Assembly (NCBI GenBank): GCA_045588325.1
Contig: JAZNEA010000011.1
Location: 1 to 40,939 of the forward strand
Direction of reading: 5' to 3'
Origin: RGIG7378 sp045588325
GTDB taxonomy: Bacteria; Bacillota; Clostridia; RGIG7378
Length of the DNA stretch: 40,939 bases
Position 1 is the stretch's first letter; every line of letters begins with the position of its first letter. A program made the translations under genes and the position numbers. Shown piece by piece: positions 16,516-23,375 of the stretch. The notes under the pieces were generated by a model. It did no database searches. It had not been told where the DNA came from and saw only the letters and a program-made list of their open reading frames with translations.

Positions 16516-17895
16516 CTATCCCTCAGTGGTGGCTACGGGCTCAGCGTCTGCCTCAGCCTCAGGCTCGGCAGCAGGTGCCTCTTCGGTAGCCTCACAGCAT
16601 GCGCAGGTCTCAGCCTCAGCAGCAGGAGCCTCCTCAGCAGCCTCACAGCATGTGCAAGTCTCAGCCTCAGCAGCAGGTGCCTCTTCGGTAGCCTCACAGC
16701 ATGTGCAGGTCTCAGTCTCAGCAGCAGCGGCAAGCTTTGCAACCTTCTTCTTTTTTAGCACCTTGAGTACGACAAACAGGACAATCAGGGCTGCCATTAC
16801 AGCATATCCGATTAACGCAGTCTTGATAAACTGAGCGCCCAGTATGGCCAGCAGTCCGCTGATGCTCTCCATACCCTCTGTGGCCAACTCAGGCACAAAG
16901 GAGGAGATGGCAGTAAGGCCATTCTTGCATACAAGTCCGATGGACAAGATGACGGATGAGCTCATAAATGCGATAACTGCATTCCAGATAAGTCCAGCCT
17001 TGCTCTTAAAGAACAGGAAGAAGATAATAAGTCCCAATACCAAAACAACAGCCAGTACAATCAGTCTGGTCTTGACGCTGAGGACTGTCTTGACAGTAGA
17101 GATAATATTCTTAAGCTCTGTTGCTGCATTGGATGAAGAACCATCCTCAGAGGAGCCGCCCAGGATCTCGCCAATGAAATCCTCATCTACAATATTGTTC
17201 AGAGAGTCCTGAATAACGTCCTTGCTATCGTCAAGTGCCTCGCTGGCAAAGTCGACCAAGGTCTCGGGGAGCTCTACGCCAGTCTTATCCTTGACCTCGG
17301 TAGCGATGTCCTTAAAGAGATTGGAAATAGTCTCATCGGAGAGGATGTCTCCATCAGCATCGTTGATCAGCTTGTCTACAAAATTGGCACCCATTTCGGC
17401 AATAGCATCCTGTACAGTCTCCAACTGCACTACAGCAGAATACAGCTTGCCCATAACCTCGTCCTCAGAGGTGTTGTCGTCGATGGGCTCACCCACGAGA
17501 TTCTCTACGATGGTATTAATATCTACATTCTCCATCTCGGCCTCCATCTGAGCCTTTTTGTCCTCAGGCATGTTCTCAAAGGCCTGGGTAAAAGAGTTGA
17601 TCAGCTGCTCAAAGGTATTGGCATCCAGGGGCTGCTGCTCCTGATCTGTAGTGCCATCGGACAGTCGATGGGTCTCAGGTACAACAATAACGCGACCATC
17701 TGCATCGGAATATCCAAAAATAGAACCAATGTCAATAGCCTGGAAAAGCTCCTTGATAACGGTATCTGTCTCTGTCACTACAAAACTAGCAGACTGCAAT
17801 AACATGAGCGCAATCTCAGTAAAGATAAGAACAGTGGCGAGAATAGACGCCAGAATTACGGCGAAAAACTTAAGTAAACCACGCAAAAATTTCAT
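16516..17895 (-). CDS. multi-pass membrane protein with a Cys-rich 17-residue repeat tail
   Basis: A 459-residue protein. An N-terminal hydrophobic segment (about residues 5-35) may be a signal anchor. A long acidic, helical, extracytoplasmic region follows (about 45-265), then three membrane segments near 275-295, 305-330 and 350-380. The tail, after a KKKK cluster, holds three tandem 17-residue repeats with the core ETCTCCEATEEAPAAEA, two reading CTCC and one CACC. The start ATG at 17895 has TGGAGGAAC upstream; an in-frame extension to 17952 has no such site. The family is not recognised. The tail should be cytoplasmic and could bind metal. Confidence 0.75.
   Translation of the reverse strand: MKFLRGLLKFFAVILASILATVLIFTEIALMLLQSASFVVTETDTVIKELFQAIDIGSIFGYSDADGRVIVVPETHRLSDGTTDQEQQPLDANTFEQLINSFTQAFENMPEDKKAQMEAEMENVDINTIVENLVGEPIDDNTSEDEVMGKLYSAVVQLETVQDAIAEMGANFVDKLINDADGDILSDETISNLFKDIATEVKDKTGVELPETLVDFASEALDDSKDVIQDSLNNIVDEDFIGEILGGSSEDGSSSNAATELKNIISTVKTVLSVKTRLIVLAVVLVLGLIIFFLFFKSKAGLIWNAVIAFMSSSVILSIGLVCKNGLTAISSFVPELATEGMESISGLLAILGAQFIKTALIGYAVMAALIVLFVVLKVLKKKKVAKLAAAAETETCTCCEATEEAPAAEAETCTCCEAAEEAPAAEAETCACCEATEEAPAAEPEAEADAEPVATTEG
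16578..16730. repeat. three tandem 51-bp coding repeats
   Basis: Units begin at 16578, 16629 and 16680, each starting CCTC(T/C)TC(G/A)G and containing TAGCCTCACAGCATG or a close variant. They encode the Cys-rich 17-residue repeats. Units 1 and 3 are closest to each other, consistent with recent duplication or conversion. Confidence 0.85.
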
Positions 17896-18055
17896 AGTTC
17901 CTCCATTTATTTTTAATAAGTTGAGAATACGCCCACTGCTGGGAAAAGTCAAATTTGATTTTCATTGCAGTAATAAATTCTGCAGGGGGTGCATATACAT
18001 TTAGTGTTGTGCCTTTTTGGGCCAAATGTACGCTTAGAGTTTGGAGGTTTTGTGG

Positions 18056-18403
18056 ATGCAGATAGAGATAAAAGGAGGCAGAGGAGTTGCCACTGCAAGT
18101 CTGTCAGGGGAACTGGATCACCATGGTTGCGAAGAGATAAGGCAGGAATTGGACGGGCTGTTGCTGATGCCCACAACCAAGGTCCTGATACTGGATATGT
18201 CCGGGGTTTCCTTTATGGACAGCTCTGGTATGGGGCTCCTGTTGGCCCGTAACAAGTTGGCTGTGGACAGGCAGGTGCAGCTAATCATATGCGGCCCATC
18301 TCCGGAGATTACCAAGCTGTTGCAAATGGTGGCTCTGGACAAGCAGATACCGCTGTTTGGCACTCATCAAGAGGCCGTGGAATATTTGGACAAGAGAGGT
18401 TAG
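18056..18403 (+). CDS. spoIIAA: anti-sigma F factor antagonist SpoIIAA
   Basis: A 115-residue STAS-domain protein (Bacillus SpoIIAA is 117). Unphosphorylated SpoIIAA binds SpoIIAB and frees sigma F in the forespore. The phosphorylation site is in VSFMDSSGMG, with Ser57 as the expected phosphoserine. ATG 18056 has TTGGAGG eight bases upstream. No clear sigma-H or sigma-A promoter was recognised in the 160 bases before it. First gene of the operon running to spoVAE. Confidence 0.95.
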   Translation: MQIEIKGGRGVATASLSGELDHHGCEEIRQELDGLLLMPTTKVLILDMSGVSFMDSSGMGLLLARNKLAVDRQVQLIICGPSPEITKLLQMVALDKQIPLFGTHQEAVEYLDKRG

Positions 18404-18407
18404 AGGT

Positions 18408-18848
18408 ATGGCAGAGTCAAATAGGTTGTATGCGGAGTTACCTGCAATATCCGTCAACGAGGCAGTGAGTCGTGTGATGGTTTCAGGTCTGCTGATGAAC
18501 ATAAGGGGAGTCACTGTAGGGGAAATCGAGGAGGTCAAGGTGGCCCTGTCTGAGGCAGTGACCAACATAATTCTCCACGCATACCCCAAGGATGGCCCGG
18601 GAGGCAAGATTTACATCAAGGGGATCGTGGAGGGCAACATGCTGACCCTCAAGATATGGGACAAGGGATGCGGTATAGCCAACCTGACCCAGGCAATGGA
18701 GCCCATGTATTCGGGTTCCGGCAGCAGCGAACGGACAGGCATGGGATTTACGGTAATGCAGTCATTTATGGATAGCCTGGATGTGAGAACGGTGGCAGGA
18801 AAGGGCACCTCCGTTGTAATGACCAAGAAGCTTGGCATCGGTACATAA
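18408..18848 (+). CDS. spoIIAB: anti-sigma F factor / serine kinase SpoIIAB
   Basis: A 146-residue GHKL-type kinase, exactly the Bacillus length. It holds sigma F inactive and phosphorylates SpoIIAA. The N box is SEAVTNIILHAY, the G1 box is WDKGCGI and a G2-like RTGMGFTVMQSFMD follows. It starts four bases after the spoIIAA stop, with AGAGG overlapping the stop codon of spoIIAA, so translation is probably coupled. Confidence 0.95.
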   Translation: MAESNRLYAELPAISVNEAVSRVMVSGLLMNIRGVTVGEIEEVKVALSEAVTNIILHAYPKDGPGGKIYIKGIVEGNMLTLKIWDKGCGIANLTQAMEPMYSGSGSSERTGMGFTVMQSFMDSLDVRTVAGKGTSVVMTKKLGIGT

Positions 18849-18877
18849 ATCGGTCGTTGACCTGATTGGAGGACGAG

Positions 18878-19597
18878 ATGTCGCAGAGAGAAGATAATTT
18901 GGCAGACCTGAATCTGGTTGCCCAGGGGGACAAGGAGGCCCGCAACAGGGTAATAGAGGAGAACATGGGTCTGGTGGGCAGTGTGGTGCGCAGATACCTG
19001 GGAAAGGGATGGGAGTACGAGGACCTGTTTCAGATCGGGTCTATGGGGCTGATTAAGGCGGTGGACAGATTTGACGACAGCTTTGGAGTGCAGTTTTCCA
19101 CCTACGCTGTGCCCATGATAATGGGAGAGATTAAGAGGCATATGAGGGACGACGGCATAGTCAAGGTCAGCCGGCCCCTTAAGGAATTGTACATCAAATT
19201 AAGGAGAGCACAGGAACAGCTTGTGGCGGAGACAGGCGAGGACCCCCAGGTGGAGGAACTGGCCAACATTGTGGGGGTGTCCGTGGAGGAGGCGTGTCTG
19301 GCATTGGAGGCTGGCTGTGCACCGGAGTCCCTGGATGGAGTTGGCCCCGATGGGGATGGAGATGAGATGATCAACCGCATCACCTCGGGAGATGACGAGG
19401 GACGCATGATAGACCGGTTGGATCTGTTGCGGGCATTGGACAGCCTGGATCCGACGGAGAAAAAGCTGGTTACATTGCGATTTTTCAGGGACATGACCCA
19501 GGTAAACATTGCCAACGTTCTGGGCGTTTCCCAGGTCCAGGTATCCCGTATGGAAAGGAGAATTTTAAAACAACTCAGAGAAAAAATGTGCGGCTAA
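18878..19597 (+). CDS. sigF: forespore RNA polymerase sigma factor F
   Basis: A 239-residue sigma-70 family factor. Region 2 includes YEDLFQIGSMGLIKAVDRFD and the nearby FSTYAVPMIMGEIKRHMRDDG, region 3 begins with VSRPLKELY, and the C-terminal helix-turn-helix is VNIANVLGVSQVQVSRMERR. ATG 18878 is preferred because GGAGG lies just upstream; the in-frame TTG at 18866 overlaps that site. Sigma F drives early forespore genes, including probably some downstream. Confidence 0.95.
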   Translation: MSQREDNLADLNLVAQGDKEARNRVIEENMGLVGSVVRRYLGKGWEYEDLFQIGSMGLIKAVDRFDDSFGVQFSTYAVPMIMGEIKRHMRDDGIVKVSRPLKELYIKLRRAQEQLVAETGEDPQVEELANIVGVSVEEACLALEAGCAPESLDGVGPDGDGDEMINRITSGDDEGRMIDRLDLLRALDSLDPTEKKLVTLRFFRDMTQVNIANVLGVSQVQVSRMERRILKQLREKMCG

Positions 19598-19659
19598 GCT
19601 GGATGTATATTTTCCGGCAAAGTGGCAACTCTACTCTCATAAATACATGGGAGGTTAGT

Positions 19660-19881
19660 GTGGCCTGGCTGTGCGACAAATTGAGAAATATGCTCATTGC
19701 GGAGCTGCTGCTGATAAGCCTGGTGTTGATGACGCTCTGGGCTTATTTGCTTTGGATGGAGAATAAGGTGAACATAAGCGGTGCAACCCTGGTGCAAGAG
19801 ATCCAGTACCACACGGAGGAGGTATATGGAACTAAATATCCCCAAGGACAAATACAAAAAGAGGGCGGACGATGCTGTTGA
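19660..19881 (+). CDS. small membrane protein between sigF and spoVAC
   Basis: A 73-residue reading frame starting at GTG 19660, five bases after GGGAGG. It has one strong hydrophobic helix (about residues 11-33) followed by a polar tail. Its end overlaps the spoVAC start by 56 bases in another frame, which suggests translational coupling but also makes the gene less certain. It does not look like SpoVAA or SpoVAB. No family is recognised. Confidence 0.45.
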   Translation: MAWLCDKLRNMLIAELLLISLVLMTLWAYLLWMENKVNISGATLVQEIQYHTEEVYGTKYPQGQIQKEGGRCC

Positions 19882-20275
19882 GAAGAGTGACATATGGCTT
19901 GATATGCTTAAGGCTTTTGTGGTGGGAGGTATTATTTGCACTATTGGTCAGGCAATTACGGCTAGTGCTCTGGCTCTCGGCCTTGGCAAGGAGCAGGCGG
20001 GAACAGTCACATCAATCCTGCTGATACTCATGTCTGCAGTTGCCACAGGCTTTGGTTGGTACGACAACCTGGGCAGATGGGCCGGGGCAGGCAGCATCCT
20101 GCCGATAACAGGCTTTGCAAACTCCATCACATCACCTGCAATGGAGTACAAGTCAGAGGGTATGGTTACGGGACTGGGAGTCAGGATGTTTATCGTGGCA
20201 GGTCCAGTGTTGGTATATGGTATTTCTGCCTCGGTAGTGGCCGGAATACTCACATACCTTATTGCTTTGATGTAG
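19826..20275 (+). CDS. spoVAC: stage V sporulation protein AC
   Basis: A 149-residue membrane protein with several transmembrane segments. GGIICTIGQ, GWYDNLGRWAGAGS and the motif ITGFANSITSPAMEYKSEG match SpoVAC, which forms the mechanosensitive dipicolinate channel of the spore inner membrane. The ATG at 19826 has GGAGG five bases upstream; the reading frame is open further up (from 19781) but without a ribosome binding site. Confidence 0.95.
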   Translation: MELNIPKDKYKKRADDAVEKSDIWLDMLKAFVVGGIICTIGQAITASALALGLGKEQAGTVTSILLILMSAVATGFGWYDNLGRWAGAGSILPITGFANSITSPAMEYKSEGMVTGLGVRMFIVAGPVLVYGISASVVAGILTYLIALM

Positions 20276-20283
20276 GAGGGAAT

Positions 20284-21297
20284 ATGGTTAAAACAGGAGA
20301 AAACACCTTTTACCTTAGTGGCAGGACGGGCATCTGTGCCAGGAGTGCAGTGGCAGGCCCCATCGAGGGCAAGGGTCCATTGGCGGCCCACTATGACAAG
20401 GTGTACAAGGACGAAAAGTGTGGCCAGAACAGCTGGGAGATGGCCGAGGGCAGAATGCTGTCGGACGTATTGGACAACCTGCTGGTCAAGGGACAGAAGA
20501 CTCCCCAGGAGATAGACCTGATACTGTCGGGAGATCTGTTGAACCAGTGCATGTCCACAGCATTGGCCACCAGGGACAGGAACATTCCAACATTTGGACT
20601 GTATGGGGCATGCTCCACAATGGCTGAGTCCATGTGCATTGCCTCCATGATTATGGAGGGAGCGGCTGTCAGGAATGCCATTTGTATGACATCCAGCCAC
20701 TATTGCAGCGCAGAAAAACAGTTTAGATTCCCACTGGAACTGGGGGGACAAAAGCCTAAGTCTGCCCAGAGTACCGTCACAGGAGCGGGGGGCAACATGC
20801 TGGTGTGGGACGGCGGAAACGTGTGTATTACGGCTGTTACGCCAGGTTGTGTCAGGGATCCAGGGGTCACGGACTCCAACAATATGGGAGGTGCAATGGC
20901 ACCAGCTGCTGCAACCACCATCGCCACACATCTAAAGGACACAGGCAGACAGCCTGACTATTACGATATGATCATCACAGGAGACCTGGGGTCTCTGGGA
21001 CAGAGAATGTGTGCCCAATTGACGCTGGAGCTGGGGTACGATATCTCCCGTCAACTGAAAGATGCCGGAACTATGGTATACCCCGCCAAGGAGTCAGAGA
21101 ATACAGCAGGCACCAGTGGGTGCGGATGTAGCGCTGTGGTGCTGAACACCATAGTGCTGGACGAGATGGAAAAGGGCAAGCTAAACAGGGTGTTGTTTGT
21201 GGGCACAGGTGCACTGCACAGCCCGGCAATGCTTAACGAAAAACAGGCAATACCAGTAATTGCCCACGCAGTCAGCTTGGAGAGGAGACAACAATAA
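20284..21297 (+). CDS. spoVAD: stage V sporulation protein AD
   Basis: A 337-residue thiolase-like protein (Bacillus about 338) that binds dipicolinic acid for import into the forespore. The motifs LYGACSTMAESM and ITAVTPGCVRDPGVTDSNNMGGAMAPAA-type segments and the C-terminal GTGALHSPAM match SpoVAD. ATG 20284 follows AGGAGGG; the open frame extends 228 bases upstream but overlaps spoVAC. Its last base is shared with spoVAE. Confidence 0.96.
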   Translation: MVKTGENTFYLSGRTGICARSAVAGPIEGKGPLAAHYDKVYKDEKCGQNSWEMAEGRMLSDVLDNLLVKGQKTPQEIDLILSGDLLNQCMSTALATRDRNIPTFGLYGACSTMAESMCIASMIMEGAAVRNAICMTSSHYCSAEKQFRFPLELGGQKPKSAQSTVTGAGGNMLVWDGGNVCITAVTPGCVRDPGVTDSNNMGGAMAPAAATTIATHLKDTGRQPDYYDMIITGDLGSLGQRMCAQLTLELGYDISRQLKDAGTMVYPAKESENTAGTSGCGCSAVVLNTIVLDEMEKGKLNRVLFVGTGALHSPAMLNEKQAIPVIAHAVSLERRQQ

Positions 21298-21662
21298 TGG
21301 ATTATATGCAATTTGTATGGGCCTTTTTGATTGGAGGCTTGCTGTGCGCACTAGGTCAACTGCTGATCGATATTACCAAAATGACATCTGCCAGAATAAT
21401 GGTGACGTTTTTGGTGGCTGGAGTTGTGCTGTCATTCCTGGGAGTGTACAAGCCATTTGCTGAGTTTGCGGGAGCGGGTGCCACGGTGCCTCTCTGCGGA
21501 TTTGGCCATGCGCTGTATCAGGGAGTGAATAAGGCCGTGATGACCCAAGGATTGCTGGGTGCTTTCACAGGCGGCCTGACGGCAACTGCTGGTGGTGTGG
21601 CAGCTGCGGTGCTGTTTGGGTTGACAGTGGGAACGCTGGCCTCGCCGAAGGGGAAACATTGA
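21297..21662 (+). CDS. spoVAE: stage V sporulation protein AE
   Basis: A 121-residue membrane protein. GQLLIDITKMT, FAEFAGAGATVPLCGFGHAL and the closing Ala/Gly-rich segment match SpoVAE (the SpoVAEb type). The ATG overlaps the spoVAD stop (TAATG), with GAGAGGAG upstream. With SpoVAC and SpoVAD it is the minimal SpoVA set typical of Clostridia. It is the last gene of the operon. Confidence 0.93.
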   Translation: MDYMQFVWAFLIGGLLCALGQLLIDITKMTSARIMVTFLVAGVVLSFLGVYKPFAEFAGAGATVPLCGFGHALYQGVNKAVMTQGLLGAFTGGLTATAGGVAAAVLFGLTVGTLASPKGKH

Positions 21663-21706
21663 ACCAACAAAGCGTTAGCTCGGGAGAGCTGACGCTTTGT
21701 TGGTTC
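21661..21706 (+). terminator. very long hairpin at the spoVAE stop
   Basis: A 15-bp perfect stem beginning GAACCAACAAAGCGT, one mismatch, five more pairs (AGCTC/GAGCT) and loop GGGA. It begins inside the spoVAE stop codon. There is no T tract; it may terminate or stabilise the 3' end, and its arm GTTGGTT resembles the repeat family that starts directly after. Confidence 0.7.
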
Positions 21707-21842
21707 AGTGAAGAACTAAGAGATAAGAGTTAAGAAAGTTGGTCAGTGAAAAGTGAAGAGTTAACAAAGTGGGCAAGTTTAAAGCTAGCCAACTAGTATC
21801 TAACCAACTTTATTCACTATACACTCTTAGTTGTTAGCTGCT
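21707..21842. repeat. palindromic repeat block 1 (AAGTTGG family)
   Basis: Purine-rich tails of the type TAAGAGATAAGAGTTAAG and GTGAAAAGTGAAGAG flank an imperfect palindrome near 21766-21811 that begins AAGTGGGCAAGTTT, centres on GCTAGC and ends CTAACCAACTT. The block runs straight into the truncated toxin gene. Confidence 0.75.
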
Positions 21843-21917
21843 TTTCAGTTGTTTCTAGTAATTATAGGGATTATCTCTTTGATAGTTTCTGTGCTAAAAA
21901 CAGAGAAAGAAAAATAA
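21843..21917 (+). pseudogene. 5'-truncated holin-like type I toxin
   Basis: An in-frame stretch reading FQLFLVIIGIISLIV and ending in KTEKEK then stop, with no start codon or ribosome binding site: the repeat block begins where the N-terminus should be. It aligns along its length with the C-terminal two thirds of the intact toxin at 22401. Followed by the same hairpin and antisense promoter. Probably inactivated by repeat insertion or by recombination. Confidence 0.7.
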
Positions 21918-21998
21918 CCGCCTCGATTATCAAGGCGGTTTAACAAAAAACTATCTTTGAGAATCAACCGTCTGCCGGTAACTCTCGCTATTATTATA
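21905..21998 (-). ncRNA. antitoxin-like antisense RNA, copy A
   Basis: On the minus strand, TTTACA (22016-22021), 17 bases, TATAAT (21993-21998). Predicted start is near 21986. The RNA would run through GAGAGTTACCGGCAG and end at the hairpin CCGCCT/AGGCGG (21918-21938) followed by a T-rich tract. Nearly identical to copy B, although its toxin is broken. Confidence 0.65.
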
Positions 21999-22077
21999 CC
22001 CGTGTGGCTACATAGTGTAAACCCAAAGATTTCGACAAAAGCGGGGCGAGGATTCCGGTGACCAAGGGAACATAGCG

Positions 22078-22148
22078 ACCAGAACTCTTCACTTTTCACT
22101 TATAACTAACCCACTTTATTAACTCTTCACTCTTAGTTATTAACTGCC
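22078..22148. repeat. palindromic repeat block 2 (half element)
   Basis: Contains CTTCACTTTTCACTTATAAC, CTAACCCACTTTATTAAC and a tail with CTCTTAGTTATTAAC, that is one arm of the palindrome plus its tails. It lies between the two toxin-antitoxin copies. From 22149 to 22400 the sequence holds the toxin leader, including a small hairpin CGACA/TGTCG at 22203-22217 followed by six T. Confidence 0.6.
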
Positions 22149-22400
22149 CTTGTACGTTGATTATCTACAAAAAACAATCCTTTTCGATGCTAAATTATAG
22201 ACGACAGGAAATGTCGGATTTTTTGGGACAGGTGCCCTGAAAGACTTGAAATGCAAGGATTCTATGGGAGCTACAGAATTGTCGAAAGAAAAATACCAGC
22301 TCACGGATGCGATAAAATACATCACGCGAGAGCTACCACAGAAGGTAGGCGGTTGATTCTCTTCTCGGAAGAAACTTCTTCCAGAGAGGAGGTGATGTAT

Positions 22401-22502
22401 ATGGTGACATATTCAGAATTATTTCAGTTTTGTCTTGTTGTCATAGGAGTCATATCTCTGACAGTTACGTTGATTACAGCAATTGTAAAAAGAGAAAAAT
22501 AA
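22401..22502 (+). CDS. small holin-like type I toxin peptide
   Basis: A 33-residue peptide starting MVTYSELFQFCLVVIG, with one membrane helix and a basic end (IVKREK). This layout, with a TY-S/E-LF start, fits the Firmicutes holin-like toxins of the TxpA/BsrG type. GGAGG lies eight bases before ATG 22401; an in-frame ATG at 22395 is too close. A hairpin (22503-22524) follows the stop and acts as a terminator in both directions. A convergent antisense RNA gene lies directly downstream, which is the standard type I arrangement. Toxicity is inferred. Confidence 0.75.
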   Translation: MVTYSELFQFCLVVIGVISLTVTLITAIVKREK

Positions 22503-22582
22503 CCGCCTCGATTTCTCAAGGCGGTTTTAACTAAACTAAACTGAGAATCAACCGTCTGCCGGTAACTCTCGCTATTATTATA
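22490..22582 (-). ncRNA. antitoxin-like antisense RNA, copy B
   Basis: On the minus strand, TTTACA (22600-22605), 17 bases, TATAAT (22577-22582). Predicted start near 22570. The RNA (about 75-80 bases) begins with GCGAGAGTTACCGGC, can fold its 5' end (GAGAG...CTC, ACCG/CGGT) and ends at the CCGCCT/AGGCGG hairpin followed by TTATTTTTCTCTTTTT. It is antisense to the toxin mRNA 3' end. Confidence 0.7.
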
Positions 22583-22605
22583 CCCATGTGGCTACATAGT
22601 GTAAA

Positions 22606-22854
22606 CCAAAAGATTTCGACAAAAGCGGGGCGAAGCTGAGCTTCGCTAGCTAAAAGATAATAGTTAAGAGATAACAAAGTGGGCAAGTTTATAGTTGGCC
22701 AACTAATAACTAACCAACTTTATTCACTCTTATCTCTTATCTCTTAACTGAACTTTTCACTCTTAACTTTTCACTTTTCACTCTCTTTTCTCTTCACTTT
22801 TCACTTTATTCCATAGTATACTAAGCTGAACACGTTTCGTTAGGTAGGTGCATT
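22606..22854. repeat. palindromic repeat block 3
   Basis: After a stretch shared by both toxin copies (TTTCGACAAAAGCGGGGCGA at about 22613-22632), the block has an imperfect palindrome at about 22677-22722, starting AAGTGGGCAAGTTTATAG, centred on TTGGCCAA and ending CTAACCAACTT. A T-rich tail follows with CTTATCTCTTAACTG and repeated TTTTCACTCTT units up to about 22805. The trmL ribosome binding region follows. No gene seen. Confidence 0.75.
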
Positions 22855-23355
22855 ATGGCATTAGATCTTAATATTGCCCTGGTGGAACCCAGGATTGCTG
22901 GCAATGCAGGCAATATTGTCAGGACTTGCGCCGTAACTGGCTGTGGTCTCCACATGGTCCGCCCCTTGGGCTTTGAGATGGATGACAAAAAGCTCAAGCG
23001 CGCAGGCTTAGACTATTGGGAGTACGCAGACATTCAGTATTATGACAGCGTAGACGAGCTGATGGACAAGTACCCTGATTACCAGTTCTACTTTGCCACC
23101 ACTAAGGGGGAGCATCTATACTCCGACGTGGACTACCCGGACAAGTGCTTTATCCTGTTTGGGCGAGAGGACGCCGGCCTGCCAGAGGATTTGCTGAGGC
23201 AGCATAGAGACAGGGATATCCGCATACCTATGCGGCCAGGCATACGTTCCCTCAACTTGTCCAATTCAGTGGCTATCATTCTATACGAGGCCCTGAGACA
23301 GCACGGGTTCCCTGAGGAGAACTTTGTTCCCGAGCGCAGGATTTTTGAAGATTAA
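22855..23355 (+). CDS. trmL: tRNA (cytidine/uridine-34 2'-O)-methyltransferase TrmL
   Basis: A 166-residue SPOUT-family enzyme that methylates the wobble ribose of tRNA-Leu. The hallmarks are the opening IALVEPRIAGNAGNIVRTC, the FGREDAGLPE motif and the C-terminal knot MRPGIRSLNLSNSVAI. Length matches TrmL (about 155-165). The weak start region contains GTAGGTG upstream. It is followed 20 bases later by the PFK gene. Confidence 0.95.
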   Translation: MALDLNIALVEPRIAGNAGNIVRTCAVTGCGLHMVRPLGFEMDDKKLKRAGLDYWEYADIQYYDSVDELMDKYPDYQFYFATTKGEHLYSDVDYPDKCFILFGREDAGLPEDLLRQHRDRDIRIPMRPGIRSLNLSNSVAIILYEALRQHGFPEENFVPERRIFED

Positions 23356-23375
23356 CAAGGATTACGGAGGTACTC

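Noticed and set aside
17953..18055. Sigma-H promoter before spoIIAA
   Set aside because: No match to the sigma-H -35/-10 pattern at correct spacing could be found by eye, although the operon would be expected to have one.
21845..22099. An 84-residue minus-strand open frame across the antitoxin region
   Set aside because: It runs through the terminator hairpin and the antitoxin promoter and has no ribosome binding site.
22149..22250. Separate small RNA ending at the CGACA/TGTCG hairpin with six T
   Set aside because: The hairpin is short and no convincing promoter was found upstream, so it stays a note within the toxin leader.
22401..22502. Phage holin or prophage remnant
   Set aside because: There are no endolysin, capsid or other phage genes; the antisense RNA promoter and hairpin fit a chromosomal type I toxin-antitoxin locus.
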